From Massilia mucilaginosa (GTDB lineage: Bacteria > Pseudomonadota > Gammaproteobacteria > Burkholderiales > Burkholderiaceae_D): a DNA stretch of 64,000 nucleotides. The notes beneath the pieces were generated by a model. It searched no databases, had not been told where the DNA came from, and worked only from the letters and a program-made list of their open reading frames with translations. This document shows, piece by piece, positions 9,012 to 15,881 of this stretch (the first letter of the stretch is position 1; every line of letters begins with the position of its first letter). The translations under genes and the position numbers were made by a program. The DNA is taken from assembly GCF_011682145.1 (NCBI RefSeq), contig NZ_WHJH01000008.1, positions 62,001 to 126,000 on the forward strand. The letters are read 5' to 3'.

Positions 9012-9373
9012 TTTTTTGCGCGCGCGCCCGTCAGTTCGCCGAAGTAGGCGCCAATGACTGCCTGGGCCGCGCCCATGTAGCGCTGTACCAGCTTGTCGAG
9101 CGAGGCGGCGTCGAACGGTTCGTCCAGGTCCCAGCCGCTGGCGATGTCGAGCAGTACGTCGGCATCCTTCGGGCCATCGCCCTTGGTGCCGTCGTCGGCG
9201 TCGGCGCTGGCTTTCAGGTTCTCGGTAAAGGCCTTGAACTCGTCGCGCGTGCGGTGCTTGAAGGTGAACATGATTTCAGCTTCGCCGCCGCCGGGAATGG
9301 TGATCGTGACCGGGGCCTTGAAGGTTGGGGCCACGTTCAGGGAAAATTTTTGTTTGGTGTTTGTCTTGGTCAT
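9008..9373 (-). CDS. phage tail assembly chaperone (lambda gpG-type)
   Basis: A 121-residue protein placed between tail tube and tape measure genes, the fixed position of gpG-type chaperones that coat the tape measure during tail polymerisation. The N-terminus is a beta domain (KFSLNVAPTFKAPVTITIPG) and the C-terminus is helical. The gene ends GCA AAA AAC TGA, so a -1 slippage site abuts the stop and allows a share of ribosomes to continue into the downstream frame. Ratio and exact efficiency cannot be judged. The ATG at 9373 is the first start after the upstream tandem terminator. Confidence 0.8.
   Translation of the reverse strand: MTKTNTKQKFSLNVAPTFKAPVTITIPGGGEAEIMFTFKHRTRDEFKAFTENLKASADADDGTKGDGPKDADVLLDIASGWDLDEPFDAASLDKLVQRYMGAAQAVIGAYFGELTGARAKN
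9011..9017 (-). promoter_or_regulatory. -1 programmed ribosomal frameshift site A-AAA-AAC
   Basis: The heptamer lies in the reading frame as X-XXY-YYZ (GCA AAA AAC TGA), directly before the chaperone stop codon. Slipping back one base opens the DUF1799-like frame for 104 codons. A stop codon right after the heptamer usually favours slippage. Confidence 0.8.
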
Positions 9374-9389
9374 TTTTTGCTTTCAGAAG

Positions 9390-9442
9390 AAAAAAGACCC
9401 CCAGGGATCAAGCCGGGGGCGTAAAAGACCCGCAATAGCGGG
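9390..9442 (-). terminator. two tandem intrinsic terminators after the tail tube gene
   Basis: The first hairpin in transcription order has stem CCCGC/GCGGG (9429-9442) with a short U run. The second has stem CCCCC/GGGGG (9398-9419) followed by TTTTTT. Both lie between the tail tube stop and the chaperone start, so they would enrich tail tube mRNA, the most abundant tail protein. Confidence 0.75.
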
Positions 9443-9460
9443 CCACAGACAACAAGGTAC

Positions 9461-10105
9461 TTAGGCGATGTAACGGACCGGACGGCCTTGCAGGGCCATG
9501 CCGGCCTTGACGGCCATCAGGCTGCCCTTGGTCAGCGATGGCGTCTCGTCAAAGGCGAACACGCCGTTGTAGAGAATGAAGCCACCGGCCGGCAGGGTCG
9601 CGCGCAGCGCCGTCGGGTTACGCGATTGCGATGCGTTCTTCAACGCCTGGTAGCCGGCCAGCGACGGATCGTCGGCGATTTCCAGTGCCAGCGATTGGGC
9701 CGACGTGGTGGTCGGAATCTGGCTGTCGAAGTCCTGCTCCAGGAAGGAGTAGGTCTGGTACTGCGGTTCGCCGCCCGAGCTGGTGCAGCCCATGATCTGG
9801 GTGATCTGGGTCCAGGCGTTGATCTTGCGGATCGTGCCCACGCCCGAACCGATCGGGAACAGGGAGGTGGACGTGGTGTCCAGCGCTTCGGCCACGATGG
9901 TGGTCGGGGTCGGCGCCTTGACGCGGAACACGCGGCCATTCGCACGGCTCCAGCCGGAGGTGAATTCGAAGTAGTCCCCGGCGACCAGGGCATTGGCCAC
10001 GGTCAGGACGGCTTCGGCGCCGTTGCTTGCCGCGGTAACGGCGATAGGTGCGGCATACGCGTTCGCCAGAGCGAGAACAATGCCATTAGGGAGAGATACG
10101 GCCAA
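9461..10105 (-). CDS. phage major tail tube protein
   Basis: A 214-residue protein opening MAVSLPNGIVLALANAYAA, with beta-strand-rich sequence (GDYFEFTSGWSRANGRVFRV) and no membrane segment. Its place between the tail terminator protein and the chaperone pair is that of the tail tube subunit in siphophages. It is flanked by intrinsic terminators on both sides, giving an isolated transcript level, which fits a protein needed in hundreds of copies. The family name is inferred from order and composition rather than from a diagnostic motif. Confidence 0.75.
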   Translation of the reverse strand: MAVSLPNGIVLALANAYAAPIAVTAASNGAEAVLTVANALVAGDYFEFTSGWSRANGRVFRVKAPTPTTIVAEALDTTSTSLFPIGSGVGTIRKINAWTQITQIMGCTSSGGEPQYQTYSFLEQDFDSQIPTTTSAQSLALEIADDPSLAGYQALKNASQSRNPTALRATLPAGGFILYNGVFAFDETPSLTKGSLMAVKAGMALQGRPVRYIA

Positions 10106-10157
10106 AATAGTGCCTTTCCGGTCGATGTCGACCGATATAGTTGACCCGTGAGGGCAT

Positions 10158-10181
10158 AAAAAAACCGCCTCGGTGGGCGGT
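10158..10181 (-). terminator. intrinsic terminator after the tail terminator gene
   Basis: Minus-strand stem ACCGCC-CACCGA-GGCGGT is followed by seven U residues. It lies between the DUF3168-like gene and the tail tube gene. Confidence 0.8.
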
Positions 10182-10229
10182 CGGTTGTAACCCTTGCGGG
10201 CAAAGTAAATGGCGCCCTGCGGCGCCGTG

Positions 10230-10580
10230 TCAGACGAAAAATTCGAATTCCTGCGTGGTGATGGCGGCGCCGGTCGTGCTGTCGATCATCGGGTTGCGGT
10301 AGCTAAGCACCGTGGTCTGCAGGGCGGTGGCGGCGCGCAGGACCGCTTCCGCCGCCTTGCCGATGGCGGCAGTTTCCAGGTTCGTGCTGCCCCATGTGGT
10401 GACCGCCACCCGCACGATCTCTCTTGCCGGTGCGCTGCCGTCCAGGAAGGAGAGCGGCGTTCCTCCCGTTACGCGGAAGGTGATGCAAGGGCGCGGCGTG
10501 ACGGATGGATGGACATCCTGAAAGACGCGCCCTCCGACCAGGGGCGCGAGTGCCGCCGTTACCATCGTTTCCATGCCCAT
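10230..10580 (-). CDS. phage tail terminator/completion protein (DUF3168-like)
   Basis: A 116-residue protein with the pattern of DUF3168 tail-completion (lambda gpU-like) proteins: a short helical start (MVTAALAPLVGGRVFQDV), a central beta segment (PRPCITFRVTGGTPLSFLDG), a conserved IVRVAVTTWG strand, then a helix and C-terminal strand. Such proteins cap the finished tail tube before head joining. It is the first structural gene after the replication block; the head and packaging genes that normally precede it are missing. An in-frame ATG at 10574 is an alternative start. Confidence 0.7.
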   Translation of the reverse strand: MGMETMVTAALAPLVGGRVFQDVHPSVTPRPCITFRVTGGTPLSFLDGSAPAREIVRVAVTTWGSTNLETAAIGKAAEAVLRAATALQTTVLSYRNPMIDSTTGAAITTQEFEFFV

Positions 10581-10645
10581 AAATGTACCTGTCGATCCAT
10601 GTCGCTGTTCAAAGACGCGGCGCCGGAAAAGCGCGCGCGCAAACG

Positions 10646-10674
10646 AAAAAGCCCGCTGTCCTTGCGGAGCGGGC
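10646..10674 (-). terminator. intrinsic terminator at the replication/tail junction
   Basis: Minus-strand stem GCCCGCT-N10-AGCGGGC is followed by five U residues. It closes the early-gene transcript after the 119-codon gene and leaves only about 65 bases before the first tail gene, where the head module would be expected. Confidence 0.8.
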
Positions 10675-10740
10675 CTTGTGCGTCAGGGTGATTTTACTGC
10701 CGTCGGTTCTGACGCAGAAATCACATCTAACACCACCATA

Positions 10741-11100
10741 CTAATGGAAGAAGCGGCGCGTGGCAATGTGATTTCTCAGTTTTGGCGTCAGCATGTGTTC
10801 GGCGCGCGCGATGGCGTCGGGCAGCGACAAATCGGGGAAACGCCACACCGTCGCCACCCCGCGCGCCCTGCGCACGGCCCACCATTCCACGCGCGGCAGG
10901 TCGTTGATCATGACGTCGATCGCTTCGCCGGCGCGCATGAAATCCTTGGTGTCCTGCGGATGGCCCCAGCCCTGCGAGACCTGGTTGTCCTTGAGCGCGA
11001 TCCAGCGCGTCCAGACCGACATGGCGTGCTCGAACGGCGACGCCGGCTGTTGCGCCGCGGGCGCCGCCTGGGCGGCCGGGTGTTTGGATTTGACGATCAT
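10741..11100 (-). CDS. phage early protein, possible late regulator, unknown
   Basis: A 119-residue protein with an Ala/Gln-rich N-terminus and a conserved-looking core (LPRVEWWAVRRARGVATVWRF, ending TPKLRNHIATRRFF). The ribosome site AGGAG lies six bases before the ATG. It is the last gene of the early operon, downstream of the helicase, where lambda-like phages place an antiterminator or late activator. I see no helix-turn-helix or zinc motif that would prove this. The product is soluble. Function is not assigned. Confidence 0.55.
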   Translation of the reverse strand: MIVKSKHPAAQAAPAAQQPASPFEHAMSVWTRWIALKDNQVSQGWGHPQDTKDFMRAGEAIDVMINDLPRVEWWAVRRARGVATVWRFPDLSLPDAIARAEHMLTPKLRNHIATRRFFH

Positions 11101-11207
11101 GATGCGCTCCTGATTCTATGTGTATCTGTATGTGTGTGTGGGCAGGCCCGCCGCCGTGGCGCGCGGGCCTGATCAATGTGTTGCTGGCCGCTGCGCAGTG
11201 CGGCCGC

Positions 11208-12554
11208 TTAATCGAAACCGCGCAGGCGCGCAGCGGGATCGGCGTCGCGCTGGTTCGGCGCCTGCCAGGCGTACTGCAAGTCTTCGAACCTGGTCTGGTT
11301 GCCGATGTACTGCACGCCCACGGTGCCGGTGGCGCCCTGGCGCTGCTTGCCGGTGATGACTTCGCAGATGCCGCGCTCGCGCGTGGCCGGGTTGTACATC
11401 TCGTCGCGGTACAGGAACAGGACGTTGGCCGCATCCTGCTCGACCGATCCCGACATCGCCAGGTCGGCCATGATGGGACGCCGGTTGTGGCGCTTCTCGC
11501 AGTCGCGGTTGAGCTGCGCCAGCAGCAGCACGGCGCAATCGAGCTCCTTCGACAGCGCCACCGCGCCGCGCGTGTGTTCGCCGATGTCGTAGGCCTTGTT
11601 CTCGTTGCCGCCGCCGGTGATGAAACTGAGCTGGTCGATCACCAGCAGATCGAGTCCGTGGCGGCGCTTGATGGCGCGCGCCTTGGCGCGGATCTCCAGC
11701 ATCGACAGGCTGCTCGCATCGTCCACGTACAGGTTCAGTTGTCCGTTGGCCGCGCACGCCGCCGCCACCTTGTCCCAGGTGGCGGCATCGCCCGCGTGCG
11801 GGTTGCGCAGCCACGCCACCGGTATGCCGCCCAGAGCCGCGATATTGCGGTCGCTGATCTGGGTGCGGTTCATTTCCATCGACAGGAACAGGGCGGTGCC
11901 CTCGCGCGCCACGTTGCGCGCCATCGCCAGGCCCATGGCGGTCTTGCCCATGCCGGGACGCGCCGCCAGCACCGACAGCGTGCCGCGTTCGAGTCCGCCG
12001 TCAAGCTGGCGGTCAAGGTCGCGAAAGCCGGTCGGGATCGCGCGCACCAGGCCATCCATGCGCTGGGTCAGCAGTTCGACATAGCCGCCCAGCAGTTCGG
12101 CGCTGTGCAGCGGCGCGCCTTCTTCCTTGTTCAGGGCCAGCGCATCGAGCTTGTGCGCCATGCGGTCGAGCACCACGCGCGCCGGTTCGAGCGCGCCGCT
12201 GGCCTCGCTCTGCGCTTCCAGGCCGAAGGCGTCGAGCGCGCGCAGCATGGCGCGGTCGCGCACGATCGCGGCGTGCTTGACGACGTTGGCCGCGCTGGCC
12301 GCCGAGGCCTGCAGCGCAAACAGGTAAGGCAGGCAATCGGCCACGCGTTCCTTGAGCGTGTCGGCCAGGGTGATGGCGTCGGCGCGTTTGTTGTCCATCA
12401 CCTGGCGTACCATCTCGGCGTAGATCAGGCGGTGATCGGCACGATAGAAGTCGTGTTCAAGCAGGGTCGGAATCTTGTCGAGCGCGCCGTTGTCGACCAG
12501 GATGGCGCCCAGCACCGCCTGTTCGGCGCTGATGCTGAAAAGGGGCCGGCTCAA
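11208..12554 (-). CDS. dnaB: phage replicative DNA helicase, DnaB family
   Basis: A 448-residue hexameric-type helicase that unwinds DNA at the phage origin. It has the DnaB N-terminal domain (SAEQAVLGAILVDNGALDKI), a linker, then a RecA-like domain with Walker A ARPGMGKTAMG near residue 196 and Walker B LLVIDQLSF near residue 301, plus the DnaB-type C-terminal motifs (MADLAMSGSVEQDA, LYRDEMY). The frame is open further upstream, but that part is a shadow of the initiator gene. The best start is TTG at 12554, which overlaps the upstream stop (TTGA) and has GAGG about eight bases before it. It acts with the initiator encoded just upstream. Confidence 0.9.
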   Translation of the reverse strand: MSRPLFSISAEQAVLGAILVDNGALDKIPTLLEHDFYRADHRLIYAEMVRQVMDNKRADAITLADTLKERVADCLPYLFALQASAASAANVVKHAAIVRDRAMLRALDAFGLEAQSEASGALEPARVVLDRMAHKLDALALNKEEGAPLHSAELLGGYVELLTQRMDGLVRAIPTGFRDLDRQLDGGLERGTLSVLAARPGMGKTAMGLAMARNVAREGTALFLSMEMNRTQISDRNIAALGGIPVAWLRNPHAGDAATWDKVAAACAANGQLNLYVDDASSLSMLEIRAKARAIKRRHGLDLLVIDQLSFITGGGNENKAYDIGEHTRGAVALSKELDCAVLLLAQLNRDCEKRHNRRPIMADLAMSGSVEQDAANVLFLYRDEMYNPATRERGICEVITGKQRQGATGTVGVQYIGNQTRFEDLQYAWQAPNQRDADPAARLRGFD

Positions 12555-13423
12555 GCGCTCGCCTCGTGCTGGCGCCTGGCTTGCTGGCCGCTGGTGGTGA
12601 GGGCGTACGCGCCATCGGGCAGGATGTACCACAGGCGGAACCAGTTGCCCTTGACCGACTTGGAAAACACCGTGGGCCACGACTTGTACTGCTTCGCGCC
12701 CTCCAGGCTGTAGCGCTCCTTGAATTCGAGCCACTGCAGGCGCAGGAACTCGGTCGGCACGCCCACCTTGGCCGCATAGTCGAACACCGCATCGTCGGCG
12801 CGAATCGGCTTGTCGTCGGCCAGCTTGCATTGCTCGAGGTAAGCCGGGAGCGAGATGGCGCCCGACGCACGGCGCCTGGCCGGAGCCGCCGCTGCGATCG
12901 GATGCCCGGCCACGATCGGGTCTGCGGAAACAGGCGGGGTCAGGGCAAGTTTGTTTACGTCTTCTCTTCTCTTCTCTTCTTTAGCTAACGGGGCGCTAAC
13001 GGCGGCGCCGTTAGCATTCTCGCCATCGGCCACCGATGCGGGTGTGGCAACGGCGCCGCCCTGCGTTCTGGCGCGCGCACCGGCGGCGTGCGTGGCCACG
13101 CGGCGCGCGGTGGTGGCGCGGTTCTTGGCAGACGAACCGTTATGTTCGTCGAAGCGCAGCAGGCTGATGCCGCCGTCGGTGTCGCTGATCCATCCGACCG
13201 CCAGCAATGCCGCGCCAAAGCCGTCGATGCCGGTCTTGCGGTCGATGCCGGCCATACTCAGACCCGGCATATGACCGCTCTGGGTATGCTCGTCGGCAGT
13301 GGCCCACAGCCAGTACAGCGCGCCGACCACCGTCGCTTCGCCCTTGCCGCTCAGGTCGCACAGCCGGGACACGCGCGGATCGCTCCACAAATTGGTGCGC
13401 ATCTTGATCCATTCTCCTGCCAT
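12551..13423 (-). CDS. phage replication initiator/helicase loader-like protein
   Basis: A 290-residue protein. The N-terminal ~95 residues (MAGEWIKMRTNLWSDPRVSR, WLWATADEHTQSGHMPG) look like the winged-helix replication domain found before DnaB in many prophages. A Lys/Glu/Ala-rich linker follows, then a C-terminal DnaT-like helical domain (VGVPTEFLRLQWLEFKERY, WPTVFSKSVKGNWFRLWY). It probably binds the origin and recruits the helicase. It overlaps the helicase start by four bases. A perfect ribosome site (GGAGGT) precedes its ATG and is formed by the last codons of the small upstream gene. A pentanucleotide repeat lies in the linker (12961-12980). Confidence 0.75.
   Translation of the reverse strand: MAGEWIKMRTNLWSDPRVSRLCDLSGKGEATVVGALYWLWATADEHTQSGHMPGLSMAGIDRKTGIDGFGAALLAVGWISDTDGGISLLRFDEHNGSSAKNRATTARRVATHAAGARARTQGGAVATPASVADGENANGAAVSAPLAKEEKRREDVNKLALTPPVSADPIVAGHPIAAAAPARRRASGAISLPAYLEQCKLADDKPIRADDAVFDYAAKVGVPTEFLRLQWLEFKERYSLEGAKQYKSWPTVFSKSVKGNWFRLWYILPDGAYALTTSGQQARRQHEASA
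12961..12980 (-). repeat. pentanucleotide repeat, four AGAAG units
   Basis: Four exact copies of CTTCT on the plus strand (AGAAG in the coding sense) encode the KEEKRRED part of the initiator linker. Gain or loss of one unit would shift the reading frame. Confidence 0.8.
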
Positions 13424-13426
13424 TGA

Positions 13427-13585
13427 TTACCTCCGTTGCGAATGACCGCGTTTCAGAACCGCTATCAGATAGCGGCATAGTTCGTGTGCCAGCCGGCGTT
13501 TCTCGGCGCGCGTGCGCAGATGGCGCAGCTGGCCGGCGGCGCGCAGCGCGGCGCGCTGGTCCGCCGTGTCAGGCCGACCGCGCAT
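13427..13585 (-). CDS. small basic phage protein (52 aa)
   Basis: A 52-residue, Arg-rich, helical protein (MRGRPDTADQRAALRAAGQL, ending LKRGHSQRR). Its ATG at 13585 lies 17 bases inside the end of the preceding gene. Its last codons CGG AGG TAA form the ribosome site of the replication initiator gene four bases downstream, so translation through it probably helps expression of that gene. No family is recognised. The C-terminal half has protein-like composition, but the start is not firm. Confidence 0.5.
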   Translation of the reverse strand: MRGRPDTADQRAALRAAGQLRHLRTRAEKRRLAHELCRYLIAVLKRGHSQRR

Positions 13586-13967
13586 GCTGGCCGGCGGCAT
13601 GAGCGGCGCCCTCGTGCGCCGCAATGCCGGCGGCGCCGCGCGCTGGCCCGGTCGGGCCGAACAGGGCGGCCACCAGCGGGTCGCGGAACGGATGGCCCTT
13701 CCATTCGGCAGCCAGGACGCGCTGGATCGGGTGCGGGTCGTGCTCGGGGGCGTCGTGCGCGTCGGCGGCGGACTTGTACACCATGTGCGCGCGCCGGGTG
13801 CGCGGCTCGCGCGCGATGGCGCCCTCGCGAAACAGCAGCAGGCATTGCTGGCGCACCTGCTCGGGGTCGACGCCAAGCCGCTGCGCCAGCGGGATCACTT
13901 GCGTGGGGCCGTCCACCAGGGCGTTGACGATGCTGGTGCGCAGCGCTTCGGTCCAGCGCGCTTTCAT
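13569..13967 (-). CDS. phage early protein with N-terminal helix-turn-helix-like region
   Basis: A 132-residue protein. The first 60 residues (IVNALVDGPTQVIPLAQRLG, then VDPEQVRQQCLLLFREGAIA) have the helix-turn-helix spacing of a small winged-helix DNA-binding domain. The rest is low-complexity Ala/Gly/His (GPARGAAGIAAHEGAAHAAG). A strong ribosome site (GGAGG) precedes the ATG at 13967, which overlaps the previous stop (ATGA). It lies in the early operon between the Cro-like regulator and replication genes, so a regulatory role is plausible but not shown. Confidence 0.6.
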   Translation of the reverse strand: MKARWTEALRTSIVNALVDGPTQVIPLAQRLGVDPEQVRQQCLLLFREGAIAREPRTRRAHMVYKSAADAHDAPEHDPHPIQRVLAAEWKGHPFRDPLVAALFGPTGPARGAAGIAAHEGAAHAAGQHARSA

Positions 13968-14149
13968 GCTGTCCTCCAGTAGCTGTCGATGGCGTCGGCC
14001 AAGGCGTCGCCATCGAGGCGGTGGCGCAACTGCATCAGCTCCGCGGTGACGCCGCGCAGGGCGAAGGTGGCGTTGCGGCTGTCGCGCCAGGCACACGCCA
14101 TGGCGAGCACCTGGCGTGCCTCGTGATTGAGTTCGGGTAGAACGGTCAT
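13964..14149 (-). CDS. small phage early protein, unknown (61 aa)
   Basis: A 61-residue soluble protein, MTVLPELNHEARQVLAMACA to LADAIDSYWRTA. It starts at ATG 14149 with GGAAG upstream and ends with an ATGA overlap into the next gene, so it is a real member of the early operon rather than a chance frame. Mostly helical; I do not recognise the family. Confidence 0.6.
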   Translation of the reverse strand: MTVLPELNHEARQVLAMACAWRDSRNATFALRGVTAELMQLRHRLDGDALADAIDSYWRTA

Positions 14150-14262
14150 GTGTCTTCCTTCTGGTGAAAGCGCCACTGGCGCGGACGTGGGGGTGCAGCC
14201 GCCATCGCTGCTGGCGATGGCGCTGGGCTTTTGGTGGAACCGGGTAAAACCGAACAGCCGGG

Positions 14263-14493
14263 TCAGGCCCGGCGGGCGTCTCCGTGCGCGCCGGCGGGCG
14301 GCGCATACACATCGTTGTGACAAATCGTGCAGCCGACCGACGCCGCGTAGCGGATCAGCCGGGCCGCCACGTCGGGCGGCATCGATTGCCCGCGCTCGTA
14401 GTTGGAAACATTGCCCTGAGAAACATTGATCCCCTTCGCCATCACGGCCTGGGTAACGCCGAGCCTGGCCCGGATGTGTGCGATTGAGTTCAT
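14263..14493 (-). CDS. Cro-like helix-turn-helix repressor
   Basis: A 76-residue protein starting MNSIAHIRARLGVTQAVMAK. It carries a classic XRE/Cro helix-turn-helix (LGVTQAVMAKGINVSQGNVS, NYERGQSMPP). It is divergent from the S24-type repressor gene and would drive the lytic direction. The start at 14493 is chosen because the promoter (TTGACA 17 bases from TAATAT) places transcription initiation at or within two bases of this ATG. The longer frame with TTG at 14529 would begin upstream of the transcript. The message therefore looks leaderless. Confidence 0.85.
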   Translation of the reverse strand: MNSIAHIRARLGVTQAVMAKGINVSQGNVSNYERGQSMPPDVAARLIRYAASVGCTICHNDVYAPPAGAHGDARRA

Positions 14494-14500
14494 ACGTGCT

Positions 14501-14529
14501 ATATTAGTCTTACTAATGACCTTTGTCAA
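14501..14529 (-). promoter_or_regulatory. early leftward promoter (P-cro)
   Basis: The -35 TTGACA (14529-14524) and -10 TAATAT (14506-14501) are separated by 17 bases on the minus strand, a near-perfect sigma-70 promoter. The predicted start is at 14493-14495, the cro ATG. Operator O1 overlaps the -10 and spacer. Confidence 0.85.
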
Positions 14530-14565
14530 CAGTCCGACTAATTGATGTTTATTAGCTTTCCTTAT
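14503..14565. promoter_or_regulatory. phage operator cluster (three sites)
   Basis: The palindrome ATTAGT-N3-ACTAAT occurs perfectly at 14503-14517. An imperfect copy lies at 14528-14542 (right half perfect) and a weaker one at 14551-14565 (9 of 12 arm bases). Centres are about 25 and 23 bases apart, like lambda OR1-OR3. They cover the cro -10, the cro -35 and the repressor -10 in turn. Confidence 0.75.
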
Positions 14566-14568
14566 ATT
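14563..14568 (+). promoter_or_regulatory. -10 element of repressor promoter
   Basis: TATATT lies ten bases before the repressor ATG at 14578, so the transcript would start within about three bases of it. The -35 is weak (TTGATG, 15 bases away), as in promoters that depend on repressor self-activation. Confidence 0.5.
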
Positions 14569-14577
14569 GTGCGACCT

Positions 14578-15372
14578 ATGCCAGCCCTCCCCCTAAACCA
14601 ATTCGAGCTCGCGGAAGCAGCGCAGCTCAAGCAACTCTTCATTGAGTGGCAACAAGCGCGCCGCAGCCAAGGGCTGCCGGCGTCCCAGGAAGCAGCCGCC
14701 AACCATCTGCAGTTCGGTCAAAGCGCGTTGAACCAATATCTCAATGGAAAAATCCCCTTGAATATCGACGTGGCCATCAAGTTCTCCAAATTGCTGGGGG
14801 TGCCGATCTCGGCGTTCAGTTCCACGCTGGCCTCGCACGCCGATGACTTCGCCGCAGCCAAGGATGCGATGGCGATGGCGACGGCGCGCGAGCATGATTT
14901 CGGCATCGTCGGCAAACGCATCACGATCGATGCGCAGCAGGCCGAGCACGTCCCCATCAAGAAGGTCAGCCTGACCCTGCGTGCCGGCGTCATGGGCTTC
15001 GAGGCGTCGCAGGAGGATGCCTCCGAAAGCACGATCGATCTGCCGCTGCGCTTCATCGAAGAAAACGACCTGGTGCCGCAGTGCCTGCTGGCCATCAGCG
15101 TCAAGGGCGACAGCATGTGGCCCCTGATGATCGAAGGCGATGTGGTGGTCATTAATATTGCCGACACCAAGCCCATCAACAACGAGTTTTACGCCGTCAA
15201 TTTCGATGGCGAAGCCGTGGTCAAGCGCCTGGTGCGCGACGGCCGCGAGTGGTACCTGGCATCCATGAATCCGGACCCGGCCTACTACCGGCGCGCTTGC
15301 CGCGGCGGCGAATGCATCATCGTCGGACGCGTGGTGCGCCAGGAAGCGCGCACGCTGATGGGCCGCGTCTGA
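14578..15372 (+). CDS. phage repressor, LexA/CI type (XRE + S24 peptidase)
   Basis: A 264-residue repressor. It has an N-terminal helix-turn-helix (ASQEAAANHLQFGQSALNQY, LNGKIPLNIDVAIKFSKLLG) and a C-terminal S24 self-cleavage domain with the nucleophile Ser in VKGDSMWPLMIEGD (near residue 178) and the general-base Lys in GEAVVKRLV (near residue 216). It would maintain lysogeny and be cleaved on RecA activation. The start at 14578 fits the domain and the -10 ten bases upstream; no ribosome site is present, so the message looks leaderless, as with lambda CI from PRM. ATG 14545 and TTG 14542 are upstream alternatives. Confidence 0.9.
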   Translation: MPALPLNQFELAEAAQLKQLFIEWQQARRSQGLPASQEAAANHLQFGQSALNQYLNGKIPLNIDVAIKFSKLLGVPISAFSSTLASHADDFAAAKDAMAMATAREHDFGIVGKRITIDAQQAEHVPIKKVSLTLRAGVMGFEASQEDASESTIDLPLRFIEENDLVPQCLLAISVKGDSMWPLMIEGDVVVINIADTKPINNEFYAVNFDGEAVVKRLVRDGREWYLASMNPDPAYYRRACRGGECIIVGRVVRQEARTLMGRV

Positions 15373-15422
15373 GGCCAGCAAGCAGCCAGGCCGGGGCCTC
15401 CCCGCGCCCTCCCCCAACCCCG

Positions 15423-15447
15423 ACCCGCCCTGTGCGGGTTTTCTGTT
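15423..15447 (+). terminator. intrinsic terminator after the repressor gene
   Basis: Stem CCCGC-CCTGT-GCGGG is followed by TTTTCTGTTTT, 50 bases after the repressor stop. Confidence 0.75.
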
Positions 15448-15494
15448 TTATGCTCAAATAAACAACACTTTAGCGAAATATATCAGCTGGACTA

Positions 15495-15523
15495 TTTACA
15501 AAAATCATTAGTCGGACTAATAT
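15495..15523 (+). promoter_or_regulatory. second repressor-controlled promoter with perfect operator
   Basis: TTTACA (15495-15500) and TAATAT (15518-15523) are 17 bases apart. A perfect ATTAGT-CGG-ACTAAT operator (15507-15521) overlaps spacer and -10 in the same register as O1 at the cro promoter. It would drive the two small plus-strand genes and is silent when repressor is present. Confidence 0.85.
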
Positions 15524-15557
15524 AGTACCTGTCTCAACGATATGGGGAGCGCGCTGA

Positions 15558-15881
15558 ATGACGGTAACGCAAACAATGTGGCACGGCATGAAACTGACGA
15601 TGTTCGTCGGCGAGGGCTTCGACGAAGAGCTGACGCAACTGGCGGCGACGCGGGTCGATTGCCAGATGGCCGGCAACGAGGTGGTGAAAGTGACCTGTCC
15701 CCAGGGCGCCGACTTCATCGGTCATGACGGCACCCGCTTGCATCGGCCCGGCGGCTGGAATGCCACCGAGCTGTGCGATCTGGCGCGGCTGGCGGCGCAC
15801 ATCCGCGAGGCGTGCGATGAGCGGCGCTGCGCGCACGCCGAGCGCCTGGCCCATGACCGTTCAATGACAATGTTTGCATGA
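15558..15881 (+). CDS. small phage early protein, unknown (107 aa)
   Basis: A 107-residue protein with no signal or membrane segment. It has two cysteines in the first 50 residues (TRVDCQMAGNEVVKVTCPQG) and a helical Arg/His/Cys-rich end (CDLARLAAHIREACDERRCA). The ribosome site GGGGAG lies nine bases before the ATG. It is the first gene after the second repressor-controlled promoter, comparable to the lambda PL operon, which often encodes anti-host or recombination functions. I do not recognise a family. Confidence 0.65.
   Translation: MTVTQTMWHGMKLTMFVGEGFDEELTQLAATRVDCQMAGNEVVKVTCPQGADFIGHDGTRLHRPGGWNATELCDLARLAAHIREACDERRCAHAERLAHDRSMTMFA

Noticed and set aside
11118-11142. TG-rich run after the small early gene (Z-DNA or slippage site)
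   Set aside because: Short and imperfect; lies in a 107-bp gap with no gene to affect.
12555-12830. Longer DnaB-like helicase with 92 extra N-terminal residues
   Set aside because: That stretch is the out-of-frame copy of the replication initiator gene; the DnaB domain begins at the TTG overlapping the initiator stop.
14493-14529. Longer Cro protein starting at TTG 14529
   Set aside because: The TTG is part of the -35 box of the cro promoter, so it would not be in the transcript.
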